From Pseudomonas taeanensis MS-3 (GTDB lineage: Bacteria; Pseudomonadota; Gammaproteobacteria; Pseudomonadales; Pseudomonadaceae): 64,000 bases of DNA. Shown here in pieces: positions 54,854-63,592 of the stretch (position 1 is its first letter; each line of letters opens with the position of its first letter). The notes below the pieces were generated by a model. It made no database searches. It was given only the letters and a program-made list of their open reading frames with translations, and was not told where the DNA came from. Both the position numbers and the translations under genes were made by a program. Where the stretch lies: NCBI RefSeq assembly GCF_000498575.2, contig NZ_AWSQ01000001.1, positions 1,562,461 to 1,626,460 of the forward strand. Direction: 5' to 3'.

Positions 54854-56224
54854 TCAGATAGCGGTTACTTGGGTAACCGCCGGAGTCTCGCTGAGGTAGG
54901 CTTCAAGGGAGTCGTCGAGTGCTTCCAGCCACGGGGTGTGATGCGGGGTGGCCATGGTGCCGCTGATCAGCGAGCGGAAGCATTTGTTGCGATAACCCAT
55001 GATGTCTTCGTACTTGTCATGCTTCCAGTCGAGGAACGTCTGGTTGACCGCCGAAATGTCAAAGGTCGGATAGTCCGTGGCTTCGATCAGTTGGCGGATG
55101 TACTCGCCCTGAAATTCAAACATTTGTTGTGCTGTTTCCAGCGTTTCCTCTTCCTGTCGCCATGCCAGATCTTCAGCCTGCATCTGAGCCAGTTTGGGCA
55201 GGGCGATGCGCCCGAGGATGACGTCGCGGGCATACCAGGCTTGCGCGTCGAACATGTTGAAGCTGTACCACTGATCCTGCATGCCGAGGTAAATCAGCTT
55301 GAGGTTGTTCTCCCAGAACACGCCCTTGTACAAGCTCAGTGGCCACAGCCGGTTGTCGGTCTTCAGGCGCAGCTCTTCGGCGAGGAAGGGGAAGTGGTGC
55401 TTGTAGCCGGTGCACAAAATGATCGCGTCGACATGGTGGTGAGTGCCGTCGGCAAACCAGGCGGTCTTGCCGGTCATGCGTTGCAGCAGAGGCTTCTCTT
55501 GCCAGTTATCCGGCCAGCGGTAACCCATGGGCGCGCTGCGGTAGCAACTGGTGATTGAGCGGGCACCGTATTTGTAGCATTGCGAACCGATGTCTTCGGC
55601 CGAGTAGCTGCCGCCCACGATCAGTACATCTTTACCTTTGAATTCCAGCGCATCACGGAAGTCATGGGCATGCAGCACGCGCCCACCGAAGCTTTCGAAG
55701 CCTTCGAAATAAGGGACATTTGGGGTAGAGAAATGACCGCTGGCGACCACCACATAATCAAAGATTTCGGTGCTGGTTTGGTCATTGTCATAGCTGTGCA
55801 CCGTGACGCTGAACAGGCCGCTGTTCTGGTCATAGGTGACGCCGCGCACAGCTGTATTGAACTGGATGAACTTACGGACGCCAGCTTTTTCGACGCGACC
55901 CTTGATGTAATCCCAGAGCACTTCGCGGGGCGGATAGGAGCCTAGGGGGCGGCCGAAATGCTCGTCGAAACTGTAGTCGGCAAACTCCAGGCACTCTTTC
56001 GGTCCGTTGGACCAGAGGTAGCGGTACATGCTGCCGTGAACCGGTTCACCGTGCTGGTCGAGGCCGGTGCGCCAGGTGTAATTCCACATGCCGCCCCAGT
56101 CAGACTGTTTCTCGTAGCAAACCACTTCTGGACACTCTGCGCCTTGATCCTGGGCTGACTGGAATGCACGTAATTGGGCTAAGCCGCAGGGGCCTGCACC
56201 GATGATGGCAACTCGTTTTTTCAT
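54854..56224 (-). CDS. tmm: Trimethylamine monooxygenase (Tmm)
   Basis: 456 residues, flavin-containing monooxygenase. FAD site IIGAGPCGL at the N terminus, FMO fingerprint [11 protein letters not shown], and NADPH site VGGSYSAED. Length matches bacterial TMA monooxygenases. It oxidises trimethylamine to TMAO with NADPH and O2. Its start overlaps the folD2 stop. Confidence 0.92.
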   Translation of the reverse strand: MKKRVAIIGAGPCGLAQLRAFQSAQDQGAECPEVVCYEKQSDWGGMWNYTWRTGLDQHGEPVHGSMYRYLWSNGPKECLEFADYSFDEHFGRPLGSYPPREVLWDYIKGRVEKAGVRKFIQFNTAVRGVTYDQNSGLFSVTVHSYDNDQTSTEIFDYVVVASGHFSTPNVPYFEGFESFGGRVLHAHDFRDALEFKGKDVLIVGGSYSAEDIGSQCYKYGARSITSCYRSAPMGYRWPDNWQEKPLLQRMTGKTAWFADGTHHHVDAIILCTGYKHHFPFLAEELRLKTDNRLWPLSLYKGVFWENNLKLIYLGMQDQWYSFNMFDAQAWYARDVILGRIALPKLAQMQAEDLAWRQEEETLETAQQMFEFQGEYIRQLIEATDYPTFDISAVNQTFLDWKHDKYEDIMGYRNKCFRSLISGTMATPHHTPWLEALDDSLEAYLSETPAVTQVTAI

Positions 56225-57123
56225 GCTGGAATCTCCATAGAGGGTTTAGCGTGGCGAACAGCCGGGTATTGCAGCTGTGCAGCAGTAACGGTGTTTTTCA
56301 TCAGGTAGGCGATGGTCATGGGGCCGACACCACCAGGTACTGGGGTGATCGCTGAGGCGGTGGCTTGGACGCTGTCGAAATCGACATCACCGACCAGGCG
56401 ACTCTTGCCGTCTTGCTCGATGCGATTGATCCCTACGTCGATCACCACGGCGCCGGGTTTGAGCCAGCTGGCATCGACCATTTGCGGGCGGCCGACAGCG
56501 GCGATCACAATATCGGCCTGGCGGCACAGCTCGCGGATGTTGTGGCTACGGGAATGGACCACCGTGACGCTGCAATTGGCCTGCAGCAGCAACGCGGCCA
56601 TCGGTTTGCCGACAATATTGGAACGGCCAATCACCACGGCATGCTGGCCGCTGAGATCGCCACAGGTCTCTTTCAGCAGGCGCATGCAACCGGCCGGCGT
56701 GCAGGGCGTGAGCACGTTGCGGCCTTGGCTCAGGCCGCCAACGTTTTCACTGTGAAAGCCATCGACGTCTTTTAGCGGGTCAACGGCCTGCAAGATGCAG
56801 TTTTCATCGATATGCCCGGGGAGCGGCAGTTGCACCAAAATGCCGTGCACCTGCGGGTCGGCATTGAGGCGCTCGATCAGCGTCAGCAACGCAGTTTGCG
56901 ATGTGTCGGCGGCCAGTTTGTGTTCAAACGAGTGAATGCCCGTCTCTTCGGCGCGCAGTACTTTATTGCGCACATACACTTGGCTGGCCGGGTCACTGCC
57001 GACCAACACCACGGCCAGCCCCGGATCAATCCCCACGTCTTTGAGCGCCTTGACCTCGACACTCACCTCACGAATTACCGCAGCGGCGCAGGCCTTGCCA
57101 TCGATCAGCGTCGCGCAACTCAT
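56221..57123 (-). CDS. folD: Methylene-THF dehydrogenase/cyclohydrolase, copy 2
   Basis: 300 residues, same motifs as copy 1 ([39 protein letters not shown]) but clearly diverged. Embedded between purU2 and tmm with overlapping ends, so it handles C1 units from the TMAO and dimethylamine steps. Confidence 0.95.
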   Translation of the reverse strand: MSCATLIDGKACAAAVIREVSVEVKALKDVGIDPGLAVVLVGSDPASQVYVRNKVLRAEETGIHSFEHKLAADTSQTALLTLIERLNADPQVHGILVQLPLPGHIDENCILQAVDPLKDVDGFHSENVGGLSQGRNVLTPCTPAGCMRLLKETCGDLSGQHAVVIGRSNIVGKPMAALLLQANCSVTVVHSRSHNIRELCRQADIVIAAVGRPQMVDASWLKPGAVVIDVGINRIEQDGKSRLVGDVDFDSVQATASAITPVPGGVGPMTIAYLMKNTVTAAQLQYPAVRHAKPSMEIPA

Positions 57124-57986
57124 GGCAGGATCACCGTCTTGTCGCAGTTGATGAAAACCCGGTGCTCAAGGTGATATTTCAGTGCCTTGGACAGGGCCAC
57201 GGTTTCGGTATCACGACCAATTGCCACTAGATCTTCCGGCAGGTAAGCGTGATCCACACGCTGTACCTCCTGCTCAATGATCGGACCTTCATCCAGGTCG
57301 CTGGTGACGTAATGAGCGGTAGCACCAATCAACTTCACACCGCGTGCATAGGCTTGGTGATAGGGCTTGGCACCCTTGAAGCCGGGCAAGAAGGAGTGAT
57401 GGATATTGATGGCGCGCCCGGCCAGTTGCTTGCACAGGTTGTCCGAGAGGATCTGCATGTAGCGTGCAAGTACCACCAAGTCGGTTTTGGTCTCGTCGAC
57501 AATCTTCATCAACGCAATTTCTTGCTCGGCTTTCGTTTCTTTAGTCACTGGCAGATAGACAAAGCGAATGCCCTGACGCTCCGCCATGTGGCGCAGGTCG
57601 AGGTGGTTGGAGACGATGGCGGTGATATCCATGTCCAACTCGCCTTTTTGGTGGCGATAGAGCAAATCGGTTAAGCAGTGATCGAACTTGCTGACCATCA
57701 ACAGGACGCGTGGCGGCTGGGAGGCTTCAAATAATTTCCAGTCCATGTCGAACGGAACGGCTACGTCTTCGAAACCCTGACGCAGCGCCCCGGTGTCGCC
57801 CACGCAGCCGTTGTTGAAGCGAAACACCGCACGTAGAAAGAAGCGCCCGGTGAACTCGTCATCAAACTGAGCCAGTTCGCTGATGTAGCATTCATGATCA
57901 GCCAGATAGGTGGTCACCGCGGCAACGATTCCGGAGGTCGCCGGGCAACTGATCTTGAGGATGTGTTGGGTCGATACGGGAGCCAT
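57120..57986 (-). CDS. purU: Formyltetrahydrofolate deformylase, copy 2
   Basis: 288 residues, ACT plus formyltransferase domains ([21 protein letters not shown]). Same length as copy 1 with scattered differences. It lies 39 bp after dmmD and overlaps folD2. The repeated purU-folD order in both operons suggests duplication of the pair. Confidence 0.95.
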   Translation of the reverse strand: MAPVSTQHILKISCPATSGIVAAVTTYLADHECYISELAQFDDEFTGRFFLRAVFRFNNGCVGDTGALRQGFEDVAVPFDMDWKLFEASQPPRVLLMVSKFDHCLTDLLYRHQKGELDMDITAIVSNHLDLRHMAERQGIRFVYLPVTKETKAEQEIALMKIVDETKTDLVVLARYMQILSDNLCKQLAGRAINIHHSFLPGFKGAKPYHQAYARGVKLIGATAHYVTSDLDEGPIIEQEVQRVDHAYLPEDLVAIGRDTETVALSKALKYHLEHRVFINCDKTVILP

Positions 57987-58025
57987 GAAGCTCTACCTCT
58001 TTTAAGTGGATGACTGAAGGGAGGG

Positions 58026-59156
58026 TTAGCCTTTGGCAGTGCGCTTGTGCTTTTCCGGGTCGTCGAACGGCAGCGTGTGCGCGATGGCGTTGCTCTGCAG
58101 GCTGCCGCGTACTTGCAGCGCCACGCCCTGTACGGCGTAGCCCGGCTCAAAGCGGGCAATCGCCATCGAGCGTTCGGTCAGGCGCGAGTACATGCCGCAG
58201 GTGATCACGCCGACCTGACGGCCTTCGTGCCAGAGGGTGTCGCCGCCTTCGGCCGGCTGTTGGCCCTCGAGCAGTACGCCAAAAATCTTGAAGCGCTCTT
58301 GGCCTTGCAAACGCTGATGCTCGCCGGCGCCACGGAAGTCCTGCTTGCCCGGTGAGACGGTGAAGTCCAGGCCCAACTCCCAGAGAGTGTCTCCGGCTTT
58401 CTGGTCGGCGAAGGGGTACATTTGCGAGTTGTCGTAGGGGAAGAACAGCAGGTAGCTTTCGACTCGCAGCCAGTCCAGTGCAGTAAAGGCGCACGGGATA
58501 ATGCCCATGCCCTTGCCGTGCTCGAGGATGCTGTCCCAGATGGTCGGAGCATCGGCGGCTTTGCAGAAAATCTCATAACCACGTTCGCCGGTGTAACCGG
58601 TGCGCGAGATCATCACCGGGCGGCCGAACAACTTGCCTTGCAGATGGTGGAAGTAAGGCAGGTCGCGGATGCCGGGGACGTGCTCGGCCAGGAAGTCGAC
58701 GGCACGTGGGCCTTGCAGGGACAGGTCATGCAGGTCGTCATCGAACAACACGGCGACCTGGCGGCCTTGGGCCGAGCGGATCAGCATCTCGTAGCCGGTG
58801 CCTGCACCATGTACCACCATGAAGGCGTTGGGGCCGGTGCGATAGACGATGCAGTCATCAACAAACTTACCGTCCTCGTCGAGCATGCTGGCATACACGG
58901 ATTTGCCCGGATAAAGCTTGCTCATGTCGCGCGTGGTGGCGAAATCGAGCAGGCTTTCGGCGTGAGGACCGACGTAGTGCACTTTCTTCAGGCCGGATAC
59001 GTCCATCAGGCCGGCGCGGGTACGGATCGCTTCGTGGTGATCCGCCAAGTCACTGGAGTACGTCCAGGGCGTGCCCATACCATTCCAGTCCTCAAGGGAG
59101 GAGCCGAGTGCCAGGTGACGGTCGCGCAGAGCGCTGATGCGCCATGAATTAGCCAT
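58026..59156 (-). CDS. dmmD: GcvT-like THF-dependent protein of dimethylamine oxidation (DmmD)
   Basis: 376 residues, glycine-cleavage T-protein fold: GLMDVSGLKKVHYVGPHAESLLDFATTRDM, FVDDCIVYRTGPNAFMVVHGAG and SRTGYTGERGYEIFC. It likely transfers the formaldehyde-level carbon from dimethylamine oxidation to THF. Follows dmmA by 33 bp. Confidence 0.85.
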   Translation of the reverse strand: MANSWRISALRDRHLALGSSLEDWNGMGTPWTYSSDLADHHEAIRTRAGLMDVSGLKKVHYVGPHAESLLDFATTRDMSKLYPGKSVYASMLDEDGKFVDDCIVYRTGPNAFMVVHGAGTGYEMLIRSAQGRQVAVLFDDDLHDLSLQGPRAVDFLAEHVPGIRDLPYFHHLQGKLFGRPVMISRTGYTGERGYEIFCKAADAPTIWDSILEHGKGMGIIPCAFTALDWLRVESYLLFFPYDNSQMYPFADQKAGDTLWELGLDFTVSPGKQDFRGAGEHQRLQGQERFKIFGVLLEGQQPAEGGDTLWHEGRQVGVITCGMYSRLTERSMAIARFEPGYAVQGVALQVRGSLQSNAIAHTLPFDDPEKHKRTAKG

Positions 59157-59189
59157 TGTTAATGTCCTTTTCTGGGGTCGTAGTAAGGT

Positions 59190-60206
59190 TCAGGCCTGGC
59201 TGTCGAATTGGCTCAGCCAATCCACCAGTGTCTGGCGATAAAGGGTCATGCCCTTGTAGTCGGCAATGGCATCAGGCAAGTCGCGCAACACGCGGTGCAA
59301 GCGTTGGGCCCAGGCAGGTTGAGTCACCAGTTCATCCATGCTGATCAGGTAGGTGCGGATGCTGAACATCAGCGCATTGGAGCGCGGCAGGCGGGCCATG
59401 ACCTGTAACTCGACGCGCAAGTGAACCAGGCTGCCGACATTTCCCGGGGTGATGCTGGCGCGATCGCTTCCCCACTCGTGGAAGGTTTCCGGCGAGGTGT
59501 CGAGGCGCGGGTTGATGGTCAGTGTCCAATTCAGGCGGCGTACCGGTTGGCCCACCTGGATGTTTACTAGGTACTTCAAGGCGCGGTCGAATACGCCCAT
59601 CTGATGCGCCATTGGTACTGGCGAGTGCCATTGCTTGAAGCTCATGCCAGCATCGAATGCCAGGGACCAGTCGGCCGGGCAGGTGACAATGCCGGCATCC
59701 ATAAACAGGTCGCCTTCACGCTGGTCGAGCAAGGCGAAGTCGCCCTGTACCTGACGGCCGATATACTCCAGCGGCTCGCACGGCAGCGTATCGGCATCGC
59801 CGTAGGTGAAGCGCTGATCAATGCCCAGCGCATGGTTTTGCCACTGCCATTGATCACCGTCACGACTCAGCGCGAACCACTGTGGGTAATCCTGGCTGAG
59901 GTGCTCCATCAACATGGCCAGCGTGTCCCAGGCTGCTGTCTGCATATGCGGCATGACCAGGCACCGGCGTGGGTCGCGCTCCAGGACCCGGTTGCGCTCA
60001 ACCATTTCCGAGCGGTAGTGCTCGTCGATATCGAAGCAGTGCTCGAAAATAGAGCCGGGATTGCGTGAGGTGGCGGGTTCCAGATTCACCGAATACATGT
60101 ACTGGTCTTCCGGGAACGGGAACGGAAAGCGTTGTATGGCCTCCTCGCTGTTACGGAAGCTGAAGTCCTGGTGATAGCTCCCCACTGGCTTGAAAGTCAG
60201 GCTCAT
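59190..60206 (-). CDS. dmmA: Dimethylamine monooxygenase haem subunit, DUF3445 (DmmA)
   Basis: 338 residues from ATG 60206 (AGGAGA 7 nt upstream). DUF3445 haem-dependent N-demethylase family: RRCLVMPHMQTAAWDTLAMLMEHLSQDYPQWF and SLAFDAGMSFKQWHSPVP. Proposed to demethylate dimethylamine to methylamine using electrons from DmmB. Subunit letters follow published usage as I remember it. Confidence 0.85.
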   Translation of the reverse strand: MSLTFKPVGSYHQDFSFRNSEEAIQRFPFPFPEDQYMYSVNLEPATSRNPGSIFEHCFDIDEHYRSEMVERNRVLERDPRRCLVMPHMQTAAWDTLAMLMEHLSQDYPQWFALSRDGDQWQWQNHALGIDQRFTYGDADTLPCEPLEYIGRQVQGDFALLDQREGDLFMDAGIVTCPADWSLAFDAGMSFKQWHSPVPMAHQMGVFDRALKYLVNIQVGQPVRRLNWTLTINPRLDTSPETFHEWGSDRASITPGNVGSLVHLRVELQVMARLPRSNALMFSIRTYLISMDELVTQPAWAQRLHRVLRDLPDAIADYKGMTLYRQTLVDWLSQFDSQA

Positions 60207-60217
60207 GGATACGTCTC

Positions 60218-61147
60218 CTAAAGGTCGAGCAGAAGGGGCTGCCCGCAACCGCGCGAGACACAGGGCATCAGGCTGGCGGCTTTTTCATCGGGGCTGAGGA
60301 AGTGATCACGGTGCTCAACATCGCCTTGCAGGTAACCGGTTTGGCACTGGCCGCAAACGCCACCGCGACACAGGTTTGGTACCTCGACACCGGCGGCTTC
60401 AAGGGCTTCAAGTAGGCTTTGATCAGCGCTCACATTCAGCTGCTGGCGACTGCGTAGCAGTTGCACGCTGAATGGTTGGCCCGACTGCGCCGCACTAAAG
60501 GCTTCGCTGTGAATGCGGCTGTCGCTCCAGCCGAGCGACGCAGCCTGCTGGTGCAGGTCATCCAGAAGTCGCTGCGGGCCACAGGCATACACATGACTGC
60601 CCAGTGGCCGGTTGCTGAGAACGTGCTTGAGATCGAGCCGGCGCTGCGGGCTGTCATAGCAATGCAGGCGCTCACCGAGCAAATCGCGCAGCTGGGCCAC
60701 ATAGGCATCGCTGATGCAATTGCGATAGGCGTAATGCAACTCGAATGGCGCGCCCCGGCGTAGCAGTTCTGTGCAGTAGGGCATGAACGGGGTAATACCA
60801 ATCCCGGCGGCGAGCAGAATGTGCAGGTGCGCCTCGTTGTGCAGAGGAAAGAGATTGGCGGGGGGCGCGATGCGTAATTCATCACCGACCTGCAGTTGCT
60901 CATGCACGTAGCGCGAGCCACCTCGAGAATTCTCCTGGTGACGCACGGCGATGCGGTAGTGGCGCGTGTCTAAGGGGTCGCTGAGCAGTGAGTAGGCATT
61001 GCGCTTACCATTGGGCAGCAGTACTTGGATGTGGCTGCCCGCCGAGAATTTGGGCAGCGCCGTGCCGAGTGATTGCAAGCTGACTTCACGGATCACCGGG
61101 GTGACCTGGCGTATATCGGTTACGCGCACCGGAATAAAGCCACTCAT
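60218..61147 (-). CDS. dmmB: Dimethylamine monooxygenase reductase subunit (DmmB)
   Basis: 309 residues. Ferredoxin-NADP reductase-like N-terminal part with FAD (RNAYSLLSDP) and NAD(P) (LLAAGIGITPFMPY) sites, then a plant-type [2Fe-2S] domain with C261-x4-C266-x2-C269 and C296. A phthalate-dioxygenase-reductase layout. Its start overlaps the end of dmmC. Confidence 0.9.
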   Translation of the reverse strand: MSGFIPVRVTDIRQVTPVIREVSLQSLGTALPKFSAGSHIQVLLPNGKRNAYSLLSDPLDTRHYRIAVRHQENSRGGSRYVHEQLQVGDELRIAPPANLFPLHNEAHLHILLAAGIGITPFMPYCTELLRRGAPFELHYAYRNCISDAYVAQLRDLLGERLHCYDSPQRRLDLKHVLSNRPLGSHVYACGPQRLLDDLHQQAASLGWSDSRIHSEAFSAAQSGQPFSVQLLRSRQQLNVSADQSLLEALEAAGVEVPNLCRGGVCGQCQTGYLQGDVEHRDHFLSPDEKAASLMPCVSRGCGQPLLLDL

Positions 61148-61677
61148 GAGCGCGCCTGCGCATAAGGCTGGCGAGCGTCGGCGCAGACGCCGAGATAAGC
61201 GCCCAGGCGTCTGGAAAAATGTTGGCGAACCTCAAGCACCACACCACATTCTGTGCAGGTGTGAGGGCTGTCGAGAGCTCCGTGTTGGGTGGTTGAACAA
61301 TGCACGCAGTAGATGGCATGGCCGCAGCTGGCGCTGGGGATCACCTGGATTTCTTCGGGTTGCAACCCGGCGACTCTGGCCAGAGCATGAAGCGGCCAAA
61401 TGAAGTCCTCGTTGCCCAACAGGTAAATGCGCAAACCTACTGTGGCCTCGCGCAAAATGCTGAGCATGGCGCGTTGTAACTCGGCTGAGCTTGGGTAGTC
61501 GCTCAGTGACAGGTGAGTCATCGGTACCGCGGAGCTGTTCAGGCTGGCGCAGATACGCGCCTGTTCTGTGCAGCCGCGGCCCTGAGACACCATCAGGTGA
61601 TGAGTCGCCAGCTGGCTGGGTTCGCCGCTGTAGTAGCGCGGTACGCTGGTGGGAAGCTGTTTGGTTGTCGTGCTCAT
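61144..61677 (-). CDS. dmmC: Dimethylamine monooxygenase accessory subunit (DmmC)
   Basis: 177 residues from ATG 61677 (GAGGA 6 nt upstream). Recognised by position in the dmm set. C-terminal Cys pairs (CVHC, CTEC and a following His) suggest a zinc or iron-sulfur site; the middle (LREATVGLRIYLLGNEDFIWPLHALARVAG) resembles reductase NAD domains. First gene of the operon. Confidence 0.8.
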   Translation of the reverse strand: MSTTTKQLPTSVPRYYSGEPSQLATHHLMVSQGRGCTEQARICASLNSSAVPMTHLSLSDYPSSAELQRAMLSILREATVGLRIYLLGNEDFIWPLHALARVAGLQPEEIQVIPSASCGHAIYCVHCSTTQHGALDSPHTCTECGVVLEVRQHFSRRLGAYLGVCADARQPYAQARS

Positions 61678-61872
61678 GTCGATCCTCTTGCTGGCTTGCG
61701 CCAATCGCCATTTTTTTGCCCCGTGGTGACGCATGGAGGCTTTCACTTGGTGCATGAGGAACACGGTCTTGCTATGGGGTGTTCCGTTTCCTGGCTGGGA
61801 ATATATTTTCCTCTGAGGAATTTGTGGTCAATCCGCAGGAGGTGGTACGCATAAAGGGGTAGTGCGAGATGT

Positions 61873-61888
61873 GGGCACATAAATTGCT
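61873..61888 (+). promoter_or_regulatory. Possible sigma-54 promoter of the LuxR-PAS gene
   Basis: GGGCACATAAATTGCT matches TGGCAC-N5-TTGCA/T with one mismatch at the first base. Start of transcription would be near 61900, about 40 nt before the gene. Confidence 0.5.
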
Positions 61889-61939
61889 GTTGTTCCAAGC
61901 CTGTTAACCACGGTTCACCCGCCGCCGAGGAGGAGAACG

Positions 61940-62599
61940 ATGACCACCGCCAGTCTGTTGCTGAGCGCCACACGGCCTAAGCTTGTTGCGTCACCTCAGG
62001 AGCTACCGGGTGAACTCACCGAACGTGAAAGCCAGACCCTGGCTTTGATTGCCAATGGCTTGAACAACAAACAAATTGCCCGCGAGTTGGGCATTAGTGA
62101 TGGCACGGTGAAGATTTACGTGCGCAACCTGCTGCGCAAGTTCCGGCTCACGTCACGCCTTGAATTGGCAACCTGGGTGTACCGCAGCGACGCCCACGCG
62201 CAGCCATCCCCGGAGCAGAGTGCTGGGGAAAATCCTAAGGTGTGGTTTGGCGGGCTGATTGATGAGCTGCCAGGGCTGATCTATCGGGGTGATAACCAGC
62301 GCAATTGGCCAATGCAATATGTCAGCGCCGGCTGTAAGGACCTGACCGGTTATTCGCCTGACTATTTATCCAACAACCCTGAGCATCACTATGGCGCACT
62401 GATCCTGCCCGAGTATGTGGATTACATTTGGTACTGCGTGCAATGCGCCTTGCTGCGTAATGAGCCCTACCAACTGAGCTACCGTATCCGCTGCGCAGAT
62501 GGCCAGATCAAAGAGGTGTGGGAGAAAGGGGTGGGCATCTACTCAGCCTCAGGTGAGGTGCTGGGCGTAGAAGGCGCCATCTTTGAAGTGCACGAATGA
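61940..62599 (+). CDS. LuxR-type regulator with C-terminal PAS domain
   Basis: 219 residues. HTH lies near the N terminus (LTERESQTLALIANGLNNKQIARELGISDGTVKIYVRNLLRKF, about 28-80) and a PAS domain follows (GLIYRGDNQRNWPMQYVSAGCKDLTGYSPDYL, about 110-215), the reverse of usual LuxR order. Strong GAGGAGGAG before the ATG. Divergent from dmmC, so it probably controls the TMA/DMA operon. PAS ligand unknown. Confidence 0.88.
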   Translation: MTTASLLLSATRPKLVASPQELPGELTERESQTLALIANGLNNKQIARELGISDGTVKIYVRNLLRKFRLTSRLELATWVYRSDAHAQPSPEQSAGENPKVWFGGLIDELPGLIYRGDNQRNWPMQYVSAGCKDLTGYSPDYLSNNPEHHYGALILPEYVDYIWYCVQCALLRNEPYQLSYRIRCADGQIKEVWEKGVGIYSASGEVLGVEGAIFEVHE

Positions 62600-62635
62600 T
62601 GAACCAAGGCCGTTAGTACTTCAGGGGTGCTGATT

Positions 62636-62881
62636 TTAGCTGCCCAAGCCTAACGAGAAGGCCAGCGTGTGCTGAAAACACTTACCATCCGATTGACGTC
62701 GCTCTTCCACCAAGTCGAGAAAGCCCAATTGGATCAGTTTGGGGCAGGTCGGGATTTCACGTGCGGAATGCTCGTTCTTTAGCGACTTGTGAAAGCCGTT
62801 AGCGTTGATACTGATCAGGTGGACGCCGTGAACACCTTGGATCACATCATGTACGCGGCGTTGGCACAGTTCATTCAGTCA
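62636..62881 (-). pseudogene. Tyrosine integrase fragment
   Basis: Decayed remnant resembling the central part of DUF6538-type phage/island integrases: LNELCQRRVHDV, then KSLKNEHSAREIPTCPKLIQLGFLDLVEE. Neither the N-terminal arm nor the catalytic Arg/His/Tyr set is present. It points from the attachment site toward the LuxR gene. Confidence 0.6.
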
Positions 62882-62907
62882 CGCGCCGGTAAATAGGTAG
62901 AGCGGCA

Positions 62908-63138
62908 TCATGGGTGCCCTGCGGCCAGTCGAAACGAGTGAAGCCAATTATTGAGGACTTTCATCAGTTTTGGACTAGGGAGCAGTGCGAAGTAGATTTC
63001 GCCGCCCGGCTCTTCAGTGAAAAGCACAGGGTGTTCCTGGCACTCTTTCAGCCGGCGTTCATAACTTGGCGTTGGGTCGCTTGACGCTAGCTTGGTGGGA
63101 GAGGGGCGGATGGCCCATGGCGAGTAGCTTGAGTGCAC
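62908..63138 (-). CDS. Unrecognised small frame in the island edge
   Basis: 76 codons. The stretch PSYERRLKECQEHPVLFTEEPGGEIYFALLPSPKLMKVLNNWL, quoted here only by key words ERRLKEC, EEPGGEIYF and LLPSPKLM, looks protein-like rather than random. No good ribosome site; may be a broken gene from the same element as the integrase. Confidence 0.3.
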   Translation of the reverse strand: MHSSYSPWAIRPSPTKLASSDPTPSYERRLKECQEHPVLFTEEPGGEIYFALLPSPKLMKVLNNWLHSFRLAAGHP

Positions 63139-63153
63139 ATTGGTATTTTACGA

Positions 63154-63228
63154 GAGGTTTTGGTATTCCAAAAATTAGCACCTGCAGGCTTGGAATAGCA
63201 TTTGGAATACCATTTGGAATACCAAAAG
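63154..63228. repeat. Clustered 12-bp repeats, likely integrase arm sites
   Basis: Three tandem TTTGGAATACCA-type units near 63195-63228 (the first has AGC in place of ACC) and one inverted TTTTGGTATTCCAAA at about 63156-63171. They lie about 105 bp from the attachment site. Confidence 0.7.
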
Positions 63229-63303
63229 ACATGGATCCTGCTGGACGCTCATGGATCTCTATAGCGCTGAAAGCCCCGTATTTGGTGGGTTTCAGGCACA
63301 AAA

Positions 63304-63325
63304 AAAGACGTCAGTGGACGTCTTT
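63304..63325 (-). terminator. Terminator following the tmRNA-end sequence
   Basis: On the minus strand AAGACGTC-CACT-GACGTCTT is followed by TTTTTTT. It lies just past the tmRNA 3' end copy, as expected for the natural terminator of that gene. Confidence 0.75.
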
Positions 63326-63338
63326 AGATGTATGGATG

Positions 63339-63356
63339 GTGGAGCCGGGGGGATCC
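63339..63356 (-). other. Probable attachment site: copy of the tmRNA (ssrA) 3' end
   Basis: The minus strand reads ATCCCCCCGGCTCCACCA, the 3' end of Pseudomonas tmRNA as I recall it. To the right, where the tmRNA T-arm should continue, the sequence departs from it, so this is only the 3' end. This is what site-specific integration at ssrA leaves at one border. The full gene is not in the window. Confidence 0.65.
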
Positions 63357-63592
63357 GACCTAACTCGTCGAATCGAGCCGCTTCCATCGAGTGGTTCAAG
63401 CCGGCACTTGGCGCAGGCCTTGTGTTGTCTGGCTTCTCAGTTCTCAAACATAGGCGGGTTTTTTTGAGCGTCAAGGGCGTAACAAAATAAACTGCTGTTT
63501 TTAGGGTAATTGTGTTTCGGTGGAGTGGGCGTTACCAAGCGTGGGTACCAGTTCAAATCCTTATAGGGGAGTTGAACTGGCGGAATGCATTA

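Noticed and set aside
63540..63575. Possible tRNA because of a GTTCAAATCC sequence
   Set aside because: No acceptor, D-arm or anticodon stem can be formed around it.
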